From positions 1-5,974 of the forward strand of contig JABDIW010000147.1 in NCBI GenBank assembly GCA_013003515.1: a stretch of 5,974 nucleotides of DNA. Direction: 5' to 3'. The notes under the pieces were generated by a model. That model saw nothing but the letters and a program-made list of their open reading frames with translations. It was not told the DNA's origin and ran no database searches. Each line of letters begins with the position of its first letter. The stretch's first letter is position 1. A program made the position numbers and the translations under genes. Positions 1-4,672 of the stretch are shown one piece after another. Origin of the DNA: Acidimicrobiia bacterium (GTDB taxonomy: Bacteria > Actinomycetota > Acidimicrobiia > Spongiisociales > UBA5794).

Positions 1-894
1 CTCGGCTGGGTGATCGGCACGCCGCTGCCCGCCGGGGGAGCAATCGTTTTCAGCCAGACCGGAACCGAAGCTTCCGAGACGTCCATCCGGGTGTGTCACT
101 CCGATCAATGTGATGGAGCGGTGACGCACCCCGCTCCAGCAACGCTTGGGCCGTGGATCTGGACCGACGTCGCCGTTGATCGCAAAGGCGCACCCCTGGT
201 GCTGTCGGTGTACTTCGGTCCGCCTGCCTCGGCAGTGGCCCTCAGGTGCCAGGACGCCTTCTGTGAGGACACGTCGAACTTCATCGCGCTTGCGACAGAC
301 CAGAACGTGGGCGACGCCGCCGTCGGATTCGACGAAAACGTCCCGGTACTCGCCGTCGCCGTCGAGGAAGGCTTTCAGATCGGTCGGTGCGACCGTGCCA
401 TGCCGTCGGCTCCCAACTGCTCATCCGACAGCATCAGGTGGTTCCTGGTTGAAGCACCTGATTCCGTCCGAGGTCCGAAGATGATCGTTCGCCCTGACGG
501 CTCACCAACTCTGGTGGTGTTCGTGGAACAGAGGCCCGGCGCGCCGGTGGCGGGACCGGAGATCATCATGGCGGTGTCGTGTCACGACCCCACCTGTGAA
601 GAGCGAACCATCGCGGATCTGGCCGTGGTGGACGACGCCCTGGCCGAGTGGGACATCGCGATGACTCCGGAGGGTCTGCTGAGCGTCGCGTGGACTGAGA
701 GAGGCGCTGTGAGGTTGGCGCACTGTGACGATGCGCTCTGTGAGACCTTCCGCACGGTCGATCCTGACATCGAAGGAGTAGGAGTCTCCATCGACTACCG
801 GTCGGATGGCTCACCGGTCGTCGCCGTGCACTCGCGGGAGCGGGGGCTCGAGCTCGTGTATTGCGGCGATAGGGACTGCTCGGTGCCGGAGTGA
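1..894 (+). CDS. Cys-x4-Cys repeat protein, probable beta-propeller, 5' end missing
   Basis: The reading frame is open from the first base of the window (frame 1) to a TGA at 892-894, so the true start lies to the left; the GTG at 10 is only the first start-like codon. Residue numbers count from that GTG. About 294 residues hold six repeats of roughly 46-64 residues. Each has a hydrophobic strand, usually after a DG/EG/KG-type turn (such as DGSPTLVV at 163 and DGSPVVAV at 266), and ends in a cysteine pair: C29/C34, C80/C85, C127/C137, C191/C196, C239/C244 and C285/C290. Five pairs are Cys-x4-Cys, usually with D or H beside the Cys; the third is stretched to Cys-x9-Cys. Regular strands and probable disulfides suggest a secreted or surface beta-propeller related to sialidase/BNR-type repeats, but that fold is inferred. 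The chain ends four residues after the last cysteine. No signal peptide or anchor is visible because the N-terminus is missing. Ligand and function are unknown. It converges on the helicase gene, with 58 bp between the stops. Confidence 0.8.
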   Translation, partial: LGWVIGTPLPAGGAIVFSQTGTEASETSIRVCHSDQCDGAVTHPAPATLGPWIWTDVAVDRKGAPLVLSVYFGPPASAVALRCQDAFCEDTSNFIALATDQNVGDAAVGFDENVPVLAVAVEEGFQIGRCDRAMPSAPNCSSDSIRWFLVEAPDSVRGPKMIVRPDGSPTLVVFVEQRPGAPVAGPEIIMAVSCHDPTCEERTIADLAVVDDALAEWDIAMTPEGLLSVAWTERGAVRLAHCDDALCETFRTVDPDIEGVGVSIDYRSDGSPVVAVHSRERGLELVYCGDRDCSVPE

Positions 895-952
895 GCGGTG
901 AGAAACCGGTTGCCTCCGGCAGGTGTCGACTGTTCGAGCCGAAGCGTCGGAG

Positions 953-2203
953 CTAGCGGCGGCGGCGTCGGCGGCCCGGTGTCTTCATGCGCCGACGAGC
1001 AGCCGCCGCCTTGGTGTCGGGTCCGGCCGGAGGGAGGTCTGCCTCGTCGGGCTCCCATGAGGTGAGGTCGTCGAGAGCCTCGTTGTTGGAGAGCATCTTG
1101 ATGAGTGGCAACGACAGCCCGGCTTCCTTCTGGATGCGCAGCACCTCGTTGACCTGATCCCATTCGACGAGGGTCACGACGAGACCCTCTTCACCGGCAC
1201 GAGCCGTGCGGCCCGAGCGGTGGAGATACGTCTTCGGGTCGTCGGGCGGGTCGTAGTGGACCACCAGGTCGACTCCCTCGATGTGGAGCCCGCGGGCCGC
1301 GACGTTCGTTGCGACGAGGACCGGCGTGTCGCCACTGGCGAACCTGGCGAGAGCCTTCTCACGGTGGCGCTGTTGTTTGTCGCCGTGGATGGCGACCGTC
1401 TTGATGCCCTCTTCCCGCAGGTCGGTGACGAGTCTGTCCGCGCCGTGCTTGGTGCGGGTGAACATGAGTGTCCTGCCCGCGCTGCGGGCGATGCGGGCAG
1501 CCACCCGCACCTTGTCCATGTAGTGGACCTTCAGGAAGCGGTGCTCCATGGTCTCAACAGCAACGGTCGTGGGCGACACCTCGTGGTACACGGGATCATC
1601 CATGTAGGCCTTGATGAGCGCCCCGACCTGACCGTCGAGCGTCGCCGAGAACAGCAGTGTCTGGTGGTCTTCGGGCACGGTCCTCATGATCCGGCGCACC
1701 TGGGGGAGGAACCCCATGTCGGCCATCTGGTCGGCCTCGTCGATGGCGACGACGGCGATGTCGTCGAGTCGCACCGCCTTGCGTTCGAGGAGGTCGATGA
1801 GCCGGCCCGGGGTGGCGACGACGATCTCGACGCCGCGTTTGAGAGCGTCGATCTGTTTCTGCATCGGCGCTCCGCCGTAGACCTCGATGATCTCGAAGTC
1901 GCGAACCGCGGCGAGGTCGCTGAGCACTGCGCCGACCTGGCTGCAGAGTTCGCGGGTCGGTGTCAGGACGAGAGCGCGCGGACGCTTGGACTGGGCCTCC
2001 TTGATGGTCTGGACCATGGGGAGCCCGAACGCCAGCGTCTTGCCCGAACCGGTGCGGGCCCGCCCACACAAGTCGCGGCCGGAGAGGGCGTCGGGAATCG
2101 CCGCTTCCTGGATGGGGAACGGGCTGATGATCCCCTGGGAGTCGAGGAGGTCAGTGAGGTCTGGGGAGATGCCCAGATCGCGGAATGAAGTCGAATCTGT
2201 CAT
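953..2203 (-). CDS. DEAD-box ATP-dependent RNA helicase
   Basis: A 416-residue SF2 helicase with the usual two RecA-like domains. Visible motifs: Q motif (F7 with GIISPFPIQ at 24-32), motif I ARTGSGKT (49-56), Ia PTREL (82-86), TPGR (131-134), motif II DEAD (155-158), motif III SAT (186-188), motif V ATNVAARG (298-305) and motif VI HRSGRTARAG (328-337). It is expected to unwind or remodel RNA using ATP in the cytoplasm (ribosome assembly, mRNA decay or cold response in relatives). The C-terminal extension is short and ends in six arginines (411-416), a likely RNA-binding tail. It resembles the RhlE-like group, but I do not assign a symbol. The ATG at 2203 is chosen because the protein begins just before the Q motif. 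The frame stays open to 2422, but that would overlap crcB and adds a non-conserved, Pro/Arg-rich stretch. No Shine-Dalgarno precedes this ATG; a small hairpin lies there instead. Motif V has N where D is usual. Confidence 0.96.
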   Translation of the reverse strand: MTDSTSFRDLGISPDLTDLLDSQGIISPFPIQEAAIPDALSGRDLCGRARTGSGKTLAFGLPMVQTIKEAQSKRPRALVLTPTRELCSQVGAVLSDLAAVRDFEIIEVYGGAPMQKQIDALKRGVEIVVATPGRLIDLLERKAVRLDDIAVVAIDEADQMADMGFLPQVRRIMRTVPEDHQTLLFSATLDGQVGALIKAYMDDPVYHEVSPTTVAVETMEHRFLKVHYMDKVRVAARIARSAGRTLMFTRTKHGADRLVTDLREEGIKTVAIHGDKQQRHREKALARFASGDTPVLVATNVAARGLHIEGVDLVVHYDPPDDPKTYLHRSGRTARAGEEGLVVTLVEWDQVNEVLRIQKEAGLSLPLIKMLSNNEALDDLTSWEPDEADLPPAGPDTKAAAARRRMKTPGRRRRRR

Positions 2204-2219
2204 GTGGTGGCGACACCAC
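2204..2219 (-). promoter_or_regulatory. Hairpin abutting the helicase start codon
   Basis: Read on the helicase strand, GTGGTG and CACCAC are perfect 6-bp complementary arms around a TCGC loop. The last arm base is immediately followed by the ATG. The hairpin occupies exactly the place where a Shine-Dalgarno would sit, and none is seen. If the transcript begins upstream, this could limit ribosome access or serve as an autoregulatory target. The structure is visible; the role is inferred, and a 6-bp stem in GC-rich DNA may be chance. Confidence 0.35.
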
Positions 2220-2273
2220 GCGGGTGGAGCGCCGTGAACCCACGATAACGCCGGAATCGCCTCGTCCCGCCGA

Positions 2274-2279
2274 TAGGGT
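2274..2279 (+). promoter_or_regulatory. Candidate -10 box (TAGGGT) for a leaderless crcB transcript
   Basis: TAGGGT fits the actinobacterial -10 consensus TAnnnT and ends six bases before the GTG start at 2286, so transcription would begin on or next to the first base of the start codon. The only purine run that might act as a ribosome binding site lies inside this hexamer. No convincing -35 is seen. The identical spacing occurs upstream of the aminotransferase gene. Confidence 0.4.
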
Positions 2280-2285
2280 GCGCGG

Positions 2286-2660
2286 GTGAGTGCAATCCTC
2301 TGGGTCGCGGCCGGCGGGGCGGTCGGTTCGGCGGCCCGATATCTGGTCGGTGTGGCGATCCCGGTTCGGCCGGGATCGGTGCCATGGGGCACCTTCGTCG
2401 CCAATGTCACCGGCGCCCTCATCCTGGGGTTCCTCGCCGGCTTCTACGCCGATCGACTCAGCGAGAACGCCCGTCTCGCCGTCGCTACGGGTCTCCTCGG
2501 TGGCTACACGACGTTCTCCTCGTGGGCTTTGGACAGCGTGGAGCTGGTCCGAGCGGGGAACGTCACCGGGGCGTTCGCCAACGTGGGGGTGTCACTGGTG
2601 GCGGGGCTCGTTGCAGCCGCGCTGGGTCTGGCTGTGGGATTGGCAGCGAAGCCGGCGTGA
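2286..2660 (+). CDS. crcB: Fluoride channel CrcB/FluC
   Basis: A 124-residue protein, the normal length for the family, with four predicted membrane helices (about 3-22, 34-55, 63-82, 97-120). Family motifs are GGAVGSAARY (10-19), WGTFVANVTGALILG (34-48, with the conserved Asn40) and GLLGGYTTFSSW (69-80). FluC proteins form dual-topology dimers in the inner membrane that let fluoride leak out and relieve fluoride toxicity. The start is GTG at 2286, giving MSAILW, in the usual register for the first helix. No partner crcB is adjacent, although high-GC Gram-positives often carry two in tandem; this copy may form a homodimer or pair with a copy elsewhere. The usual TTFSTF 'phenylalanine box' reads TTFSSW, so the second Phe position is Trp80. 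The gene is divergent from the helicase and ends 1 nt from the stop of the convergent MoaD-fusion gene. No recognisable fluoride riboswitch lies in the 82-bp upstream gap. Confidence 0.95.
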   Translation: MSAILWVAAGGAVGSAARYLVGVAIPVRPGSVPWGTFVANVTGALILGFLAGFYADRLSENARLAVATGLLGGYTTFSSWALDSVELVRAGNVTGAFANVGVSLVAGLVAAALGLAVGLAAKPA

Positions 2661-2670
2661 TCTAGCCGGC
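2651..2670. terminator. Hairpin spanning both stop codons of convergent crcB and the MoaD-fusion gene
   Basis: GCCGGC (2651-2656) is repeated at 2665-2670 and, being self-complementary, forms a perfect 6-bp stem on either strand with an 8-nt loop. The loop holds the TGA of crcB (2658-2660) and the TAG of the minus-strand gene (2664-2662). There is no T tract on either side, so it would not be a classical intrinsic terminator. It is the only candidate bidirectional end signal between two genes whose stops are 1 nt apart. Confidence 0.35.
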
Positions 2671-3651
2671 GGCGAAGATGGCGAGAACCATCCAGAACGC
2701 CGCTGCGGCGAGCACGGCTCCGTCGAGACCCACCAGCAATCCGGGGGCACGCTCGGTATGCGAGATCTCACCGGCGCGCAGCAACGAACCAAATGCGCGT
2801 CCGGCGATGATGGCGGCACCGATTGCGGCACCGCCGAGGAGCGCCACCGAGAACTCGATCTGATCGGTGAAGGCGGCCACCAAGACGGAGGCGACGACCG
2901 CGACCGCGGCAGCCGCGATGTTCTGGTCGACACCCTCTGGGGCAAACGTGAGCGCTGCCCAACCGGCGAGCCCGGCGAGCCCGGCGATGATGAGAAAGCC
3001 GGCGGCCTCTTCGACGGTCCGCATCCGGATGAGGGTGAGAGCGCCGGCGCCGAGACCGGAGAGGATGGCCACCAGGCTGGTCACCGCGATCGACCGCGTG
3101 TCCCGGTTCTCGTCGAAGAAGACTCCCCACGCCAGGGCGGTGGCGACGCCGATGACAAGCCCGACGGCAAACCCCGAGTACCCCCAGCCGTAGGCACCGT
3201 TGGCTGCAGCGGCGACGGCGACCATCGGGGGGATCGGGGCGATACGGCGGCCCCGGGCTGCCGTGACGTCTCGCAGGTCCCACACCCAGGCGAGGCCGGT
3301 GGCGACGACTGCGAACACGAAGATCTGCAGGCTGGTGAAGGCAGCGATGAGTAGTGCTCCGGCGAGTGCGCCTTCGATGAGCACCTGTGTGTAGTCGGTG
3401 GTCGGCGCCACCGTTTCGCCTCCGGAGACGGGTGGAAGAACTGCCACCTCGTCAGATTCGGTGACCGGAGTCTCCGAACTGGCCGGTTCCCCGTTGACCC
3501 ACACCTTTGCGGTGGCCAAGCCCGACTCGAATGTCTGGCCGTACTTCCCGGCTGCGGTCTCGAGGACCTGGCCGACCGATGCGCCGTCGATGTCGACCGT
3601 CGACGTGCCCGCAGCTTCGCGGAGGTTGGCGAACAGCCGGAGTCGAGCCAT
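2662..3651 (-). CDS. MoaD/ThiS-like domain fused to a polytopic CdsA-like membrane domain
   Basis: 329 residues in two parts. Residues 1-78 are a ubiquitin-like sulfur-carrier domain of the MoaD type: a beta-strand start (MARLRLFANLREAAG), the VNG turn at 52-54, and the ending DEVAVLPPVSGG (67-78), a textbook MoaD tail with diglycine at 77-78. Residues 85-329 hold about eight hydrophobic helices (roughly 89-107, 108-125, 141-152, 160-178, 187-208, 217-236, 244-262 and 267-284, plus a last one at 310-327). The segment WDLRDVTAARGRRIAPIPP (123-141) and the C-terminal PGLLVGLDG (303-311) recall phosphatidate cytidylyltransferase (CdsA), but the catalytic KD...HGG...DRxD signature is not present, so cytidylyltransferase activity is doubtful. 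The start ATG (3651-3649) shares its A with the TGA of the upstream hydratase gene (TGATG), pointing to translational coupling; GGAGGT lies 12 nt upstream. MoaD identity is strong, the CdsA relation moderate. Function unknown. Confidence 0.85.
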   Translation of the reverse strand: MARLRLFANLREAAGTSTVDIDGASVGQVLETAAGKYGQTFESGLATAKVWVNGEPASSETPVTESDEVAVLPPVSGGETVAPTTDYTQVLIEGALAGALLIAAFTSLQIFVFAVVATGLAWVWDLRDVTAARGRRIAPIPPMVAVAAAANGAYGWGYSGFAVGLVIGVATALAWGVFFDENRDTRSIAVTSLVAILSGLGAGALTLIRMRTVEEAAGFLIIAGLAGLAGWAALTFAPEGVDQNIAAAAVAVVASVLVAAFTDQIEFSVALLGGAAIGAAIIAGRAFGSLLRAGEISHTERAPGLLVGLDGAVLAAAAFWMVLAIFAAG

Positions 3652-4484
3652 CAGGGAGCCGCCACCTCCAGCGAACCCGCCACCACGACGTCGCCGGCGG
3701 GGTTGGCGGTCTCGAACAGGTAGGCACCGTTGCCGACGGTCTCCCAGACGGTGGTGGTGAGAGTCTGGCCGGGGAACACCATCGCGGTGAAGCGGCACGA
3801 CAGCTCGCGGAGCCGGGTGACGTCGCCGCCGGCGACCTGCTCGACGAGACCGCCCGACACGAGAGAGAGTGTTCCCAGACCGTGGTTGATGACGCCGGGG
3901 AGCCCCACCGTCTTTGCCACGGCGTCGTCGAGGTGGATCGGGTTGTGGTCGCCCGAGGCCGGGGCGTACCGCTTGGGCATGTCGACATCGACTTCCTTGG
4001 TGAACGTCGCTGCAACGTCGCCCTTCACCGGCGCAGCCTTGGACGAACTCTCGCGAGACTCGCCGCTGCCGGCTCCGCGCACGACGATGGTCGCCCATTG
4101 CTCGATGACGAGTTCACCTGAGTCGTCGGTCATGGCGAGCTTCGAAACGAACATGCCGTGCTTGCCCTTGTCCTCGACGGACTCGATGCTCGGCACCATC
4201 GTCACCCGCATCCCGGGCTTGAGCGGCTGGTGGTATCGGAAGCGCTGCTCGCCATGGACGATCATGAGGGGGTTGTCGATCCCGAGGTCGGGGTCCGATC
4301 CGGACGCTCCCATGAGCATGAACCCGGGGACGACGGAGAAGATGGCCGATGCCACCTGGTCCGGGCCCGGCTGGTGCGCTGGGTTGGCATCTCCCGAAGC
4401 AGCCGCGTACTCCTCGATCTGGTCGGCGCTGACGGTGGTCTCCACCGGGTCGTATGTCTTCGTCAATCCGAAGTTCAGCGGCAT
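3651..4484 (-). CDS. Double-hotdog MaoC-type (R)-specific enoyl-CoA hydratase/dehydratase
   Basis: 277 residues with two hotdog domains: an N-terminal MaoC/FAS1-like domain (about 8-137, with VHGEQRFRYHQPLKPG at 76-91), a Ser/Gly-rich linker (about 137-155), and a C-terminal hydratase-2 domain (about 160-275). The C-terminal domain has the signature YAPASGDHNPIH (173-184), with the Asp179 and His184 expected to be catalytic, followed by LPGVINHGLG (195-204). Family members add water reversibly to trans-2-enoyl-CoA or enoyl-ACP, giving (R)-3-hydroxyacyl thioesters, in fatty acid breakdown, PHA supply or FAS-II-like elongation; the substrate here cannot be told. The N-terminal domain also has SGDANPAH (30-37), keeping the Asp/His pair that many such domains lose. 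The ATG at 4484 is preceded by an excellent ribosome site. It is the first gene of a two-gene minus-strand operon whose second gene starts within its stop codon; how the two products relate is unclear. Confidence 0.92.
   Translation of the reverse strand: MPLNFGLTKTYDPVETTVSADQIEEYAAASGDANPAHQPGPDQVASAIFSVVPGFMLMGASGSDPDLGIDNPLMIVHGEQRFRYHQPLKPGMRVTMVPSIESVEDKGKHGMFVSKLAMTDDSGELVIEQWATIVVRGAGSGESRESSSKAAPVKGDVAATFTKEVDVDMPKRYAPASGDHNPIHLDDAVAKTVGLPGVINHGLGTLSLVSGGLVEQVAGGDVTRLRELSCRFTAMVFPGQTLTTTVWETVGNGAYLFETANPAGDVVVAGSLEVAAP
3664..3669 (-). promoter_or_regulatory. Shine-Dalgarno inside the hydratase gene for the MoaD-fusion start
   Basis: GGAGGT on the minus strand, within the last codons of the hydratase gene and 12 nt before the ATG at 3651. 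The spacing is long for a de novo site but fits reinitiation at the overlapping TGATG. It supports this start over the upstream open frame, which runs antisense-like through the hydratase gene. Confidence 0.55.
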
Positions 4485-4490
4485 CGCTCA

Positions 4491-4498
4491 CTCCTCCC
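4491..4498 (-). promoter_or_regulatory. Strong Shine-Dalgarno for the hydratase gene
   Basis: GGGAGGAG on the minus strand, 6 nt before the ATG at 4484. It fixes the start codon and shows that this operon uses a leader with a ribosome site, unlike crcB and the aminotransferase gene. Confidence 0.85.
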
Positions 4499-4513
4499 GA
4501 AATGCCCGAACGC

Positions 4514-4519
4514 AGAGTA
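4514..4519 (-). promoter_or_regulatory. Candidate -10 box (TACTCT) for the hydratase operon
   Basis: TACTCT on the minus strand fits TAnnnT. Transcription would start near 4507, leaving a leader of about 23 nt that contains the Shine-Dalgarno. The sequence 17 nt upstream (CTGCCG) is a poor -35 match. Inference from position and consensus only. Confidence 0.35.
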
Positions 4520-4541
4520 GTGCGGGGGGCATCGAGCGGCA

Positions 4542-4562
4542 GAGCGGGCGCGCCGTCCGCTC
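4542..4562 (+). repeat. GC-rich hairpin in the divergent intergenic region
   Basis: GAGCGGGCG (4542-4550) can pair with CGTCCGCTC (4554-4562) around a 3-nt CGC loop; one of the nine pairs is G-T on the plus strand. It lies just upstream of the candidate hydratase promoter. The role is unknown, and a stem of this kind can arise by chance in GC-rich DNA. Confidence 0.3.
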
Positions 4563-4587
4563 CCCGGCCGCTGCGCCTGGCTCGATC

Positions 4588-4616
4588 CGATTCGAGCTCT
4601 GTTCGGTCTCGAATCG
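4588..4616. promoter_or_regulatory. Perfect 9-bp inverted repeat, candidate operator between divergent genes
   Basis: CGATTCGAG (4588-4596) and CTCGAATCG (4608-4616) are exact reverse complements separated by 11 nt, so arm centres are 20 bp apart, about two helical turns, as expected for a dimeric regulator. A further CTCGA at 4581-4585 makes a shorter overlapping palindrome with TCGAG at 4592-4596. The site lies between the candidate promoters of the hydratase operon and the aminotransferase gene and could control either. No regulator gene is present in the window. Confidence 0.5.
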
Positions 4617-4660
4617 TCTCTCGGTTGTGTCCTCGCTGCGCTCAGGCGCTGCGTCCTATG

Positions 4661-4666
4661 TACGCT
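4661..4666 (+). promoter_or_regulatory. Candidate -10 box (TACGCT) for a leaderless aminotransferase transcript
   Basis: TACGCT fits TAnnnT and ends six bases before the ATG at 4673, so the transcript would begin at or beside the start codon. No Shine-Dalgarno is seen upstream of that ATG. No clear -35 element is visible. Confidence 0.4.
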
Positions 4667-4672
4667 CGACGC

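Noticed and set aside
895..952. Possible terminator between the repeat-protein and helicase genes
   Set aside because: Only short or bulged stems are visible (for example CCGA-AGCG-TCGG at 939-950) and there is no T tract on either strand.
1220..2188. Long open frame on the plus strand, 322 codons, opposite the helicase gene
   Set aside because: It lies wholly antisense to a helicase with every family motif, is rich in Asp/Arg/Val/His as expected of GC-rich antisense frames, and shows no recognisable domain or ribosome site.
2204..2285. Fluoride riboswitch upstream of crcB
   Set aside because: I looked for the conserved GGxGAUGG start and the matching UGAUG element of the crcB motif and found neither; if crcB is leaderless there is no room for one. 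A covariance-model search would settle it.
2204..2422. N-terminal extension of the helicase to an ATG at 2422
   Set aside because: It would run through the divergent promoter region and the first 137 bases of crcB, and adds Arg/Pro/Ala-rich sequence before the Q motif, where the family normally starts.
2290..3354. Open frame of 354 codons covering crcB in another frame and then antisense to the membrane domain
   Set aside because: It is a shadow of two well-supported genes; its translation is low-complexity (Gly/Asp/Arg-rich) without hydrophobic or domain pattern.
4569..4653. Three copies of CGCTGCG in the divergent intergenic region (4569, 4634, 4647)
   Set aside because: A GC-only heptamer of this kind is expected often in such DNA, the spacing is irregular and there is no palindromic arrangement.
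4454..4672. Longer N-terminus for the aminotransferase (starts at 4454 or 4658)
   Set aside because: The 4454 start overlaps the hydratase start and its ribosome site and gives Ser/Arg-rich sequence. The 4658 ATG adds only five residues and would lie upstream of the candidate -10 box; it is kept as an alternative, not as the call.
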